This document shows positions 17,419-24,557 of a stretch of DNA of 50,329 nt, in pieces. This stretch comes from Lentisphaerota bacterium (GTDB lineage: Bacteria > Verrucomicrobiota > Lentisphaeria > Oligosphaerales > JABHEG01): positions 1 to 50,329 of the forward strand of contig JABHEG010000006.1 of the NCBI GenBank assembly GCA_018676675.1, written 5' to 3'. A model generated the notes under the pieces. That model saw only the letters and a program-made list of their open reading frames with translations. It ran no database searches and was not told where the DNA came from. The position numbers and the translations under genes are program-made. Within the stretch, counting starts at the first letter, position 1; every line of letters begins with the position of its first letter.

Positions 17419-17498
17419 AGCTCCGTCCTTGACAGGACTCCCCCAAGGCGAACACAACCACGTCCAGCCCAGCGCTTAACGCCCTCACACTCCGCGTG

Positions 17499-17514
17499 TG
17501 GCGTCATCCGTGCA
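17499..17514 (+). promoter_or_regulatory. Candidate sigma-54 promoter of the redox operon
   Basis: TGGCGTCATCCGTGCA contains the invariant GG and GC of sigma-54 promoters separated by exactly ten bases (TGGC-N8-TGCA). It lies 85 bp upstream of the first gene of the operon and directly after the gene of a sigma-54-dependent activator. The bases between the cores match the consensus only partly. Confidence 0.55.
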
Positions 17515-17598
17515 TAACTGGTCCTTCAGAAACGGACGTGTGCGCTACACACGCGTACGGCCAGTTCTTGACGTGAGAATCACACAGGGAGTGCCGCA

Positions 17599-17826
17599 AT
17601 GATGGGGTCCAGGAACACCGCCACAACAGGCAGTGACCGCAAAGCCTGTTCGGATGTCCGACTCAGGGCCCTGCACTTCACCCGGGCCGACGGTTGCCTC
17701 TTGATTGGTCTGGCCATGCTGGGGATGAGCGCAATTGCCCTGCCCCTCCTGGCGCGACATGACGATCGTCAGTTCTGTGCCCTCGTGAGAACGGTCCCAA
17801 CAGTGAGCGAGCGGCACATTGACTGA
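17599..17826 (+). CDS. Small single-pass membrane protein at the head of the redox operon
   Basis: A 75-residue protein with a strong ribosome binding site (AGGGAG, seven bases before ATG). A basic N-terminal half is followed by one transmembrane segment (CLLIGLAMLGMSAIALPLLA, about residues 34-53) and a short tail. I do not recognise a family. Many RNF/NQR operons open with a small anchored protein carrying a NusG-II-like domain; the position fits but that domain is absent here. It overlaps the polyprenyl synthase start by eight bases, so the two are translationally coupled. An assembly factor or accessory subunit of the pump is possible but unproven. Confidence 0.65.
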   Translation: MMGSRNTATTGSDRKACSDVRLRALHFTRADGCLLIGLAMLGMSAIALPLLARHDDRQFCALVRTVPTVSERHID

Positions 17827-18715
17827 CGAACCGGTTACAGGCGTAGTTCAGCAAGTCCGGCGAATGGTGACCAACGCCGTGAGCAGGATCAGCGGCCAAG
17901 TCAGGAGTACCTCGGCCGTCGGATCGATCATGCCCGGGAAAATGCTGCGAACCCGACTGGCGGCCCGGATGCACGAGCACCTCCCTTCCCAAGTGAGTGT
18001 CGCAGAACTCGTACATGTGTGCGCAGCCACGGAAATGATCCACACGGCCAGCCTCTGTCACGATGACGTTATCGATGAGGCAACAGCCCGGCGCGCGCAG
18101 CCAACGCTCTGGTGCGCAACGACCCCGTCCTATGCCATCCTCATCGGTGACCTGCTCTTGTGTGAGGCCATGTCCACAATCGCTCAGGTCCGTCAAGGCC
18201 AACACATCGTCCCACTCCTGACCAAGGTCAAAGAGGTCTGTGCGACGGAAGCAGAACAGGAACTGGTGCTTCGCCATCGACGCCTGGACATCCCGACGTG
18301 CCTGCGCGTTGCTCGTGGCAAAACAGGCCCGTTGTTCGCCTTCGTGGCTCAAGCGTGCGGAGGGACCGACAGGGAACTCTCGAGTGCTCTGGAGGAATCG
18401 GGCTATCGGATCGGGACAGCCTACCAGTTGGCGGATGATCTTCTCGACATGAGCGGCCTCGACGAAATCCTCGGCAAAACCCTCGGCACAGACGCTCAGC
18501 GCGGCAAGCTCACCCTGCCGCACAGCGTAAAACATGGAACGGATGAAGCCTGCACACAGATTCGTCAGCAACTGGAATCGGCGCTGGAATGCCTCACGCC
18601 CTGGGCCGCAGCGCGGCGGGCACTCACGGCCTATCTCCGCTCGGATCTGCAGGCAGCAGTTCAGGGGCGAATCACGTTGTGGCAGTCGGACATCGACCTC
18701 GGGCTGGCAGTATGA
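17819..18715 (+). CDS. Trans-polyprenyl diphosphate synthase
   Basis: A 298-residue isoprenyl synthase. The first aspartate-rich motif is HDDVIDEATARR (about residue 80) and the second is QLADDLLDM (about residue 207), both with the spacing typical of long-chain (hepta/octaprenyl) synthases such as HepT or IspB. Such enzymes extend farnesyl or geranylgeranyl diphosphate with isopentenyl units to make quinone side chains. It starts with TTG inside the end of the preceding small gene; an ATG at 17864 would cut conserved N-terminal sequence less well supported by a ribosome binding site. Its stop overlaps the NqrA-like start (ATGA). Together with the MenA/UbiA homologue at 30503 it suggests supply of the quinone used by the pump. 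Confidence 0.9.
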   Translation: MTDEPVTGVVQQVRRMVTNAVSRISGQVRSTSAVGSIMPGKMLRTRLAARMHEHLPSQVSVAELVHVCAATEMIHTASLCHDDVIDEATARRAQPTLWCATTPSYAILIGDLLLCEAMSTIAQVRQGQHIVPLLTKVKEVCATEAEQELVLRHRRLDIPTCLRVARGKTGPLFAFVAQACGGTDRELSSALEESGYRIGTAYQLADDLLDMSGLDEILGKTLGTDAQRGKLTLPHSVKHGTDEACTQIRQQLESALECLTPWAAARRALTAYLRSDLQAAVQGRITLWQSDIDLGLAV

Positions 18716-20127
18716 CACGACGCTCAACACATCGACCTCTCCCCAGCGGCAGACCGGAAGCCGAGGCAACGGCTCTGCCGGAACCGGCCACACTGTACGT
18801 TCCATTGACGAGTCGACGCCTGCGTTTCACCCAGATGAGTGTCAGGGACAGCCAGGAGGTCCGAGCTGGTGATATTCTCGCGACCGCCCCCGACCAGAGC
18901 GATCTGCCACTGCTGGCCCCACGCGCAGGTACGGTCCGACTCACTGCTGTACCGGGCCACATCGCTCTGGAAGTCGCCCGCCCCGCACCCGTGGGGACCG
19001 TGGTCCTCGACGAGGAGGCGATTGCCGCTACCCCACCCAGAGATGCGGTCCAGGACAACCGGGCTCTGCTCTGCCGACTTGGAGCCTGGCAGTGCTTTCG
19101 TGACGTACGTACGGGAGACATCCCGGATCCCTGCCATGAGCCAGCCGCCCTTGTCATCATGGTGACGGCATTCGACTCGTTCATCGCCCAACCAGAAGCG
19201 CTTCTGGCCGGAAAGGCGACGGACTTTGTGCAAGGCCTGAAGGCGCTCCATCGCCTGTTCAGCGGCAGTGGATGCCGTATCCATGTCGTGGTCGGCGAGG
19301 GCGAGTGTCCTACAGCTGTAAACGAAGCCATTGAGGCCGTTGCTCTGGATCCCAGCCGCTTCGCCCTGCATCGTGTGCCACAGCTCTACCCGAACGACAA
19401 TCCGCAGCTCGCAACGCAGACGCTCAAGCTTGCGTCGCCCCCCCAGGCCACAGTCTGGGCCATGGGTGTAGAGGGGGTCCTGGCCGTCGCTTTTGCCCTG
19501 ACGCTATACCAGCCATACCTCGAACGAACCATCTCGGTCGGTGGACCCGCCGTCGAAAAACCGCGCCATGTTGTCGCCGCGGTAGGCCACCCGATCGCAG
19601 ATCTCCTCGCTCCATTGCCGTCTGGCTGCTCATTCCGCATCGTCAACGGCGGCCTGATGTCCGGTACCGACCTCGCCCCCCAACAGCAAGGACTTGATGG
19701 AGAGTGCCCCGGGCTGACGGTGGTGCACGTCCCTGCGGCTCGCGAGTTCCTTGGTTTTGTGCGCCCCGGTCGATTCCGTCAGTCGTTCAGTCGCTGCTTC
19801 CTCGGGACGCTCTTCTCCCCGACACCCGAACCGCTGACAAGCCTCCTGGGAGGAGAAGAACGCGCTTGCGTGGCATGTGGTCACTGCGAGCACGTCTGCC
19901 CAGCCAACCTGCTGCCTCAAGTGCTGCACCGCTATCTCTACAACGACCAAATGGACGATGCCCAAGCCTTGGGACTCGACGAGTGTGTTGAGTGTGGCCT
20001 GTGCTCCTACGTCTGTCCCTGCAAGATCGAGCTTCGTGAGCAATTCGCGGTAGCCAAGCAGCAACTCCGCAGCGATGCGGATGATGCCGCGTTGGCGACG
20101 GCGGCCGCAAGTGTAACAGACCAGTAG
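18712..20127 (+). CDS. nqrA: NqrA-like subunit with RnfC-like double [4Fe-4S] domain
   Basis: A 471-residue protein. The body follows NqrA: a barrel-sandwich-like start (LPLLAPRAGTVRL), LGAWQCFRDVRTGDIPDP, VIMVTAFDSF, VWAMGVEGVLAVAF, ERTISVGGPAVEKPRHVV and an REFLGFVRPG stretch. Unlike NqrA it ends with two ferredoxin-type motifs, CVACGHCEHVCP (about residue 385) and CVECGLCSYVCP (about 424), as in RnfC. The GGAGFPT-type NADH/FMN loop of RnfC is not seen. In the pump family this subunit sits on the cytoplasmic face; NqrA binds quinone, while RnfC takes electrons from NADH. The start overlaps the prenyl synthase stop as ATGA. It may relay electrons between the soluble NADH module and the membrane part. 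Confidence 0.88.
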   Translation: MTRRSTHRPLPSGRPEAEATALPEPATLYVPLTSRRLRFTQMSVRDSQEVRAGDILATAPDQSDLPLLAPRAGTVRLTAVPGHIALEVARPAPVGTVVLDEEAIAATPPRDAVQDNRALLCRLGAWQCFRDVRTGDIPDPCHEPAALVIMVTAFDSFIAQPEALLAGKATDFVQGLKALHRLFSGSGCRIHVVVGEGECPTAVNEAIEAVALDPSRFALHRVPQLYPNDNPQLATQTLKLASPPQATVWAMGVEGVLAVAFALTLYQPYLERTISVGGPAVEKPRHVVAAVGHPIADLLAPLPSGCSFRIVNGGLMSGTDLAPQQQGLDGECPGLTVVHVPAAREFLGFVRPGRFRQSFSRCFLGTLFSPTPEPLTSLLGGEERACVACGHCEHVCPANLLPQVLHRYLYNDQMDDAQALGLDECVECGLCSYVCPCKIELREQFAVAKQQLRSDADDAALATAAASVTDQ

Positions 20128-20148
20128 AAGGGATACCAGACCGGACCA

Positions 20149-21237
20149 ATGAAGGTGTTCGAAAAGCTCCTCGGTGCATGTCGGCCGCTGTTCGAAGAAG
20201 GACGGCCGCTGCGCCCGTTCCATCCCGTCTTTCAGGCGGCCGACAACCTGCTGTTTGCACCGGAAACACATGCTCAGGCAGCGCCGTTCGTGCGGGATGC
20301 CCTGGACCTGAAGCGCTACATGTCGATGGTGATCGTTGCCCTTCTGCCTTGTTTCGCGGCATCGGTCTACTTCTTTGGCTGGCGTGTGCTGCTGATGCTG
20401 GTCGTCTCCTACGTAGCCGGGGGCACCGTTGAGGTCGTGTTCGCCATCGTCCGCAAGGAAGACATTGCGGAAGGCTTCCTGGTGACCGGCTTCATCTTCC
20501 CCTTGATCCTTCCGCCCGGCACTCCGCTGTGGATGGTAGCTGTCGGCATCATCTTTGGGGTCATCGTCGGTAAGGAAGTGTTTGGAGGCACGGGGCGGAA
20601 CCTGTTCAACGCGGCCTTGATCGGACGCTGCTTCCTGTCCATTGGGTACCCCGCAACCATGGCCAGCGCCTGGGTACCCCCGGCCCGAGGCCTCGCCGGG
20701 AAGCTGCTGGCCTTGCCGGCATTCAACGCTCCGGACGCAATTGCAGCAGCAACCCCACTGGTGTTGGCTGGCCGTGGAGAATGGGCTTCCTACTCAGACC
20801 TATTGTGGGGGCGTGTTCTGGGCAGTACCGGGGAGACCTCATCCATCGCAGTGATCGTGGGCGGAGTGTTCCTGATGGCCGTCGGCGTGGCGAATTGGCG
20901 TACGGTGGCCGGCGTCGTAGTGGGATTCTCGTCGCTGAGCTTGGCGTTACACGTAGCCCTTCCGGCCCAAGCTCCCCCTTTGGGTTTCGCCCTCCTGGCG
21001 GGTGGCCTCCTGTTCGGGGCCTTGTTCATGGCAACAGACCCCGTGACAAGCCCGGTAACTCAGAGCGGAAAATGGGCCTACGGGGCGCTGATCGGCACGG
21101 TCACTGCACTTATCCGTGTCTTCTCGGGTTACACCGAAGGCGTGACATTCGCCATACTCCTGGGAAACTGCTGTGCCCCGTTGATCGACGAAGCGGTCAT
21201 CCGCGGGCGAATGAGGAGGCACGCACGTGCGCGATAA
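20149..21237 (+). CDS. nqrB: NqrB/RnfD-like membrane subunit
   Basis: A 362-residue polytopic protein. The N-terminus (HPVFQAADNLLFAP, then FVRDALDLKRYM) and GRNLFNAALIGRCFL match NqrB rather than RnfD; NATER-type signatures near the C-terminus include MATDPVTSPVTQSGKW. In this family a threonine in a D-x-x-S-G-A-T motif carries covalent FMN. Here the equivalent reads DAIAAATPL (about residue 200): the threonine is kept but Ser-Gly is replaced by Ala-Ala. NqrB forms the core sodium channel and carries riboflavin at the quinone end of the NQR pathway. No apbE flavin transferase gene is seen in the window. Confidence 0.93.
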   Translation: MKVFEKLLGACRPLFEEGRPLRPFHPVFQAADNLLFAPETHAQAAPFVRDALDLKRYMSMVIVALLPCFAASVYFFGWRVLLMLVVSYVAGGTVEVVFAIVRKEDIAEGFLVTGFIFPLILPPGTPLWMVAVGIIFGVIVGKEVFGGTGRNLFNAALIGRCFLSIGYPATMASAWVPPARGLAGKLLALPAFNAPDAIAAATPLVLAGRGEWASYSDLLWGRVLGSTGETSSIAVIVGGVFLMAVGVANWRTVAGVVVGFSSLSLALHVALPAQAPPLGFALLAGGLLFGALFMATDPVTSPVTQSGKWAYGALIGTVTALIRVFSGYTEGVTFAILLGNCCAPLIDEAVIRGRMRRHARAR

Positions 21238-21859
21238 TGTCCGAACACTGCTGTTCGCGGCGATCCTGGCCGCTTGTTGCTCGTTCGCTCTCGTACTGGC
21301 AAGCCACTACACAGAGCCGCATCGACGCCAGAACGAAGAAGCAGACAGAGTGCGTAACCTGCTGTTTGTGCTCGAAGTTCCCTTACCACAGGATGCCAAC
21401 GCAGAAACGTTGACACGCATCTCAAAAACCTCCCTGAGAGAGGGGACCTTGGGAGGCGAGCCGATTTTCGAGTACTTCCCGGACATGCCTCCCACTGGCA
21501 CTCCCGACGCCGTTGCCATCCCCTTCTCCGGCCCGGGCGTCTGGGGGCAGATCCACGGCATCCTGGCCCTTGAGAGTGACCTGGTGACCATCCGTGGCGT
21601 CCGCTTCTACAAGCACGAAGAAACACCGGGACTCGGTGGCGAAATAGGCACCGCATGGTTCCAGGAGCAGTTCGCAGGCAAGAAGCTCGTCTCGGCCTCC
21701 GGAACAGCCGAGTTTCGAGTGGCGGGACGCGCGGAAACGAACGCGCAGAACACCGTCGATGGCATCACAGGAGCAACCATGACGTCGCTGCGCGTACAAG
21801 ACATGCTCACCAGCCTGGCCAAATACCTCTCGGAGCAACGCCATGCCACAGCCAAATGA
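21227..21859 (+). CDS. nqrC: NqrC/RnfG-like FMN-carrying subunit
   Basis: A 210-residue protein with one N-terminal transmembrane helix (about residues 7-25) and an extracytoplasmic FMN-binding domain. The flavinylation motif DGITGATMTS (about residue 183) is intact, with threonine as the expected attachment residue; HEETPGLGGEIGTAWFQEQF is the other family signature. It starts with GTG, seven bases after AGGAGG, inside the last codons of nqrB, so the genes are translationally coupled. It carries electrons between NqrD/E and NqrB on the outer face of the membrane. Confidence 0.94.
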   Translation: MRDNVRTLLFAAILAACCSFALVLASHYTEPHRRQNEEADRVRNLLFVLEVPLPQDANAETLTRISKTSLREGTLGGEPIFEYFPDMPPTGTPDAVAIPFSGPGVWGQIHGILALESDLVTIRGVRFYKHEETPGLGGEIGTAWFQEQFAGKKLVSASGTAEFRVAGRAETNAQNTVDGITGATMTSLRVQDMLTSLAKYLSEQRHATAK

Positions 21860-22517
21860 AGGCCCACACAGTCACGCGAACACCGGTGGTTGCACGTCCT
21901 GCCGTGGGCTGTGCAAAGAAGCCCTGAAGGAAGGGATCTACAAGAACAACCCGGTTACGTGTCAAGTACTGGGCATCTGCTCGTGCCTGGCTGTGACGAA
22001 TAGGCTGGAAAACGCCTTGGTCATGGGCGGCGCTCTGCTGTTTGTTCTCACGCTCTCAAACCTGCTCGTCTCACTGCTCCGCAAACAAATGCCGCACCGG
22101 ATACGAATGGTTGCCGAAGTGGCCATCATCGCCACCTTTGTGATCTTCTTCGACCAGTTTCTAAAGGCATTCTACTGGGACATGTCCAAGCAGCTGGGCC
22201 CGTACGTCGGTCTAATCATCACCAACTGCATCGTGATGGGACGGGCCGAGGCCTTTGCTCTTCAGAACCCGCCTCTGCTGTCCATGCTCGATGGCATTGC
22301 CAACGCTCTGGGCTTCGCCGCAGTCCTGGCGCTGATAGCCGTGGCCAGAGAACTGATCGGCTCGGGAAGCCTCCTCGGGGTGCCCATTCTCTCTGATGCA
22401 TGGTACGTCAAGAACGTGCTTTTCGTACTTGCCCCGGGCGCCTTCTTCACTGCGGGCTTCCTCATTTGGGCCATGAACGCAATCCATCCCCGACAACCCT
22501 CGGAGTCCGGCGTATGA
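21843..22517 (+). CDS. nqrD: NqrD/RnfE-like membrane subunit with Cys-rich N-terminal extension
   Basis: A 224-residue, six-helix subunit. The two cysteines expected to hold the membrane-embedded iron centre shared with NqrE are present in LGICSCLAVTNRLENA and in TNCIVMGRAEAFA. The start has CGGAG seven bases upstream, so the first 35 residues are probably made; they contain an unusual cluster GCTSCRGLC before the usual family start (LKEGIYKNNPV). This could hold an extra metal site or link to a partner. The gene overlaps nqrC by 17 bases and nqrE by four bases (ATGA). Confidence 0.93.
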   Translation: MPQPNEGPHSHANTGGCTSCRGLCKEALKEGIYKNNPVTCQVLGICSCLAVTNRLENALVMGGALLFVLTLSNLLVSLLRKQMPHRIRMVAEVAIIATFVIFFDQFLKAFYWDMSKQLGPYVGLIITNCIVMGRAEAFALQNPPLLSMLDGIANALGFAAVLALIAVARELIGSGSLLGVPILSDAWYVKNVLFVLAPGAFFTAGFLIWAMNAIHPRQPSESGV

Positions 22518-23104
22518 ACTCGACGCCAGCACTGAACATCTTCGTCGCATCCATCCTCACCAACAACATCCTGCTGGCCAGTTTCCTGGGGATGTGCTCC
22601 TTCCTGGTATGCTCAAACAGCATCGAGACCGCTGCCGGGCTGGGGACAGCAGTCACGTTTGTGCTGGTGAGCACCACGACTCTGAACTATCTGATCTATC
22701 ACTGCGTTCTGGTGCCCCTCGGCCTGGAAGTCCTGGCCTTCATCATCTTCATCGCCGTTATCGCCGCATTCGTTCAGTTCGTTGAGATGTTCGTCGAGCG
22801 CTTCAGCCCTGCCCTGTACTACGCCCTGGGGATCTTCCTGCCCTTAATCACGGTGAACTGCGCCATTCTCGGCGCGTCCCTATTCATGGTGCTGCGCGAA
22901 TACACGTTGGTGCAATCGGCGGCGTTTGGCCTGGGAGCTGGACTTGGCTGGACTCTGGCCATCCTCATCATGGCTGGTCTGCGTCAGAAGATGGGATACT
23001 CGAACGTTCCCGAGCCACTCCGCGGAACCGGTGTCGTGATGCTGATCACCGGAGTCCTGGCGATGACGTTCATGGGGTTCGCCGGAATGATGAATATCCA
23101 ATGA
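22514..23104 (+). CDS. nqrE: NqrE/RnfA-like membrane subunit
   Basis: A 196-residue, six-helix protein. Family stretches LTNNILLASFLGMCSFL and LPLITVNCAILGASLFMV hold the two cysteines that pair with those of NqrD for the central iron site. VQFVEMFVERFSPALYYALG is characteristic of NqrE rather than RnfA, supporting an NQR-type core. The ATG overlaps the nqrD stop (ATGA), so an upstream in-frame extension is not used. It carries electrons across the membrane from the cytoplasmic [2Fe-2S] protein toward NqrC. Confidence 0.94.
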   Translation: MNSTPALNIFVASILTNNILLASFLGMCSFLVCSNSIETAAGLGTAVTFVLVSTTTLNYLIYHCVLVPLGLEVLAFIIFIAVIAAFVQFVEMFVERFSPALYYALGIFLPLITVNCAILGASLFMVLREYTLVQSAAFGLGAGLGWTLAILIMAGLRQKMGYSNVPEPLRGTGVVMLITGVLAMTFMGFAGMMNIQ

Positions 23105-23144
23105 TGGACGGGATGCACCCGTCGACAGGTGAAAAGACAGAACC

Positions 23145-23591
23145 ATGGTCGTTCTAACTGCAATTGGCGTGACGGTGGGTGTGTTCGTGGCACTGGCTGG
23201 ACTGTTGATCCTGGCAGAGAAGTGGCTGGTCAACTACGGCACATGTGTCGTCAACCTCAATGACGGCGAAAAGACGTTCGAACTGAGCGGGGGAGGGACC
23301 TTGCTTGAGGCCCTTCGCGAACAGGGGGTGATCGTGCCGTCAGCCTGCGCCGGGAAAGGTACTTGCGGCTACTGCAAAGTCGTCGTCAGCGAAGGCGGAG
23401 GGCCGGTACTGCGGACGGAGATGCCTTACCTGTCACGCCCCGAAGTCCGCGCCAACTACCGATTGGCATGCCAGGTGAAGGTCAAGAGCGATATGGATGT
23501 CCGCGTACCGGATTTCCTGACCGTTGTCAAGCGAATGGTGGCAAACCGAAGCTACAACCCGGACCAAAAGTGGCGTTTCATCATCGAGTGA
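23145..23591 (+). CDS. Truncated NqrF-like protein: membrane anchor plus [2Fe-2S] domain only
   Basis: A 148-residue protein. One transmembrane helix (about residues 5-24) is followed by a plant-type [2Fe-2S] domain with CAGKGTCGYC (about residues 67-76) and RLACQVKVKSDMDVRVP (about 107), as at the start of NqrF. Complete NqrF has about 405 residues and continues with FAD- and NADH-binding domains, which are entirely missing: a stop codon follows KWRFIIE. The next gene, four bases later, encodes a NuoE-like subunit, so electrons probably come from the adjacent NADH-dehydrogenase module instead of from a built-in flavin domain. There is no frameshifted remnant of the missing part downstream, so this is a settled architecture rather than a fresh mutation. 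Confidence 0.9.
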   Translation: MVVLTAIGVTVGVFVALAGLLILAEKWLVNYGTCVVNLNDGEKTFELSGGGTLLEALREQGVIVPSACAGKGTCGYCKVVVSEGGGPVLRTEMPYLSRPEVRANYRLACQVKVKSDMDVRVPDFLTVVKRMVANRSYNPDQKWRFIIE

Positions 23592-23595
23592 CATC

Positions 23596-24048
23596 ATGGA
23601 CAAACTGTCGGAACTGATTGAGAAGCATCGCGGCGAGAGTGGCTCTGTAATCGGCCTGCTTCAGGACCTGATGCAAGCCGAAGGGCACTTGCCGGAAGAC
23701 GCCCTGACGCGCATCTCCGAAGAACTGGATGTGCCCCTAAGTCGCCTATATGGCCTGGTGACCTTCTACACCTCGTTGCGGCTCGATCCCACCGGCAAAC
23801 ACCACGTGTGCGTCTGCGTCGGAACAGCCTGTCATGTAAACGGAGCCGACAAAATTGTGGAAAGCCTCGAACGCGAACTGCAGGTGACTGCGGGGGACAC
23901 CACCGACGACGGGCAGTTCACCCTCGAAACCGTGAACTGCGTGGGTGCCTGTGCCCTGGGACCGCTGGCTGTCGTGAACGGCGAGTACCACAGCAGAATG
24001 GATCAGAAGAAGGCCGAGAAGCTGGTCGCCCAATGTCGAGAAACGTAA
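23596..24048 (+). CDS. hndA: NuoE/HndA-like [2Fe-2S] thioredoxin-fold subunit
   Basis: A 150-residue subunit of the NuoE/HoxE/HndA family. After an N-terminal helical bundle (EGHLPEDALTRISEELDVP) comes the [2Fe-2S] thioredoxin-like domain, with the first cysteine pair in CVGTAC and the second in CVGAC, in the order expected. It helps oxidise NADH together with the NuoF-like subunit. The ATG at 23596 lies four bases after the stop of the truncated NqrF-like gene; earlier in-frame codons belong to that gene. A gap of 127 bases with no visible gene follows before the HndB-like gene. Confidence 0.93.
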   Translation: MDKLSELIEKHRGESGSVIGLLQDLMQAEGHLPEDALTRISEELDVPLSRLYGLVTFYTSLRLDPTGKHHVCVCVGTACHVNGADKIVESLERELQVTAGDTTDDGQFTLETVNCVGACALGPLAVVNGEYHSRMDQKKAEKLVAQCRET

Positions 24049-24175
24049 TTCTGGCGACCAACGATAGAGCGGATCTTGCCCGCGCACGCTGACGTGACCT
24101 GACATGGCGGCATCCCATTGACTGCTCCCGTCGATATGCCACAGACTGCCGGGAAGACAACTGAAAGAAAGCGAC

Positions 24176-24556
24176 ATGAAGTTGCGCCCCGAAGACATCG
24201 AGACCGTCAGGGAGAAAATTCGGTCCGTCACAGCTCTCCGAGACAGCGACGACCGGGCCAGGATCACGGTACACATGGGCACCTGCGGGGTCGCCTCCGG
24301 GGCGCAGGCGGTCTTGGATGCGTTCACTGCCGCGATCGCCGACAGCAATCTGGAAGGTGTCTCCGTAATGACGTCCGGCTGCGCGGGCCTGTGCAGCTCC
24401 GAGCCAATGGCAACGGTGGAACTCCAAGGCCATCCACCCGTCAAGTACGGCAACCTGGATGCCGACAAAGCCAGACGCATCGTCAGAGAGCATGTCACCG
24501 ACGGCAAGCCGCTCGATGATTGCGCGATCGGGATCGGAAGCGAAAGAGGCGGCTGA
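24176..24556 (+). CDS. hndB: HndB-like (2Fe-2S) ferredoxin-domain protein
   Basis: A 126-residue protein. A short N-terminal helix is followed by a thioredoxin-like ferredoxin domain with TCGVASGAQAVLDAF, CAGLCSSEP and VKYGNLDADKARRIV, matching HndB of NADP-reducing hydrogenases. The cysteine set is reduced compared with NuoE-type domains: one Cys in MGTCG and two in GCAGLC are visible. In Hnd-type complexes it is a small Fe-S subunit between HndA and HndC, exactly its position here. The gene lies one base before the NuoF-like gene. Confidence 0.9.
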   Translation: MKLRPEDIETVREKIRSVTALRDSDDRARITVHMGTCGVASGAQAVLDAFTAAIADSNLEGVSVMTSGCAGLCSSEPMATVELQGHPPVKYGNLDADKARRIVREHVTDGKPLDDCAIGIGSERGG

Positions 24557-24557
24557 C

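Noticed and set aside
17429..17434. TTGACA at 17429 as a sigma-70 promoter for the redox operon
   Set aside because: No -10-like hexamer lies 16-18 bases downstream; the sigma-54-type element fits better with the adjacent activator gene.
17599..17826. NusG-II-domain protein of RNF operons
   Set aside because: Position and anchor fit, but the soluble domain that defines those proteins is not present in the 75 residues.
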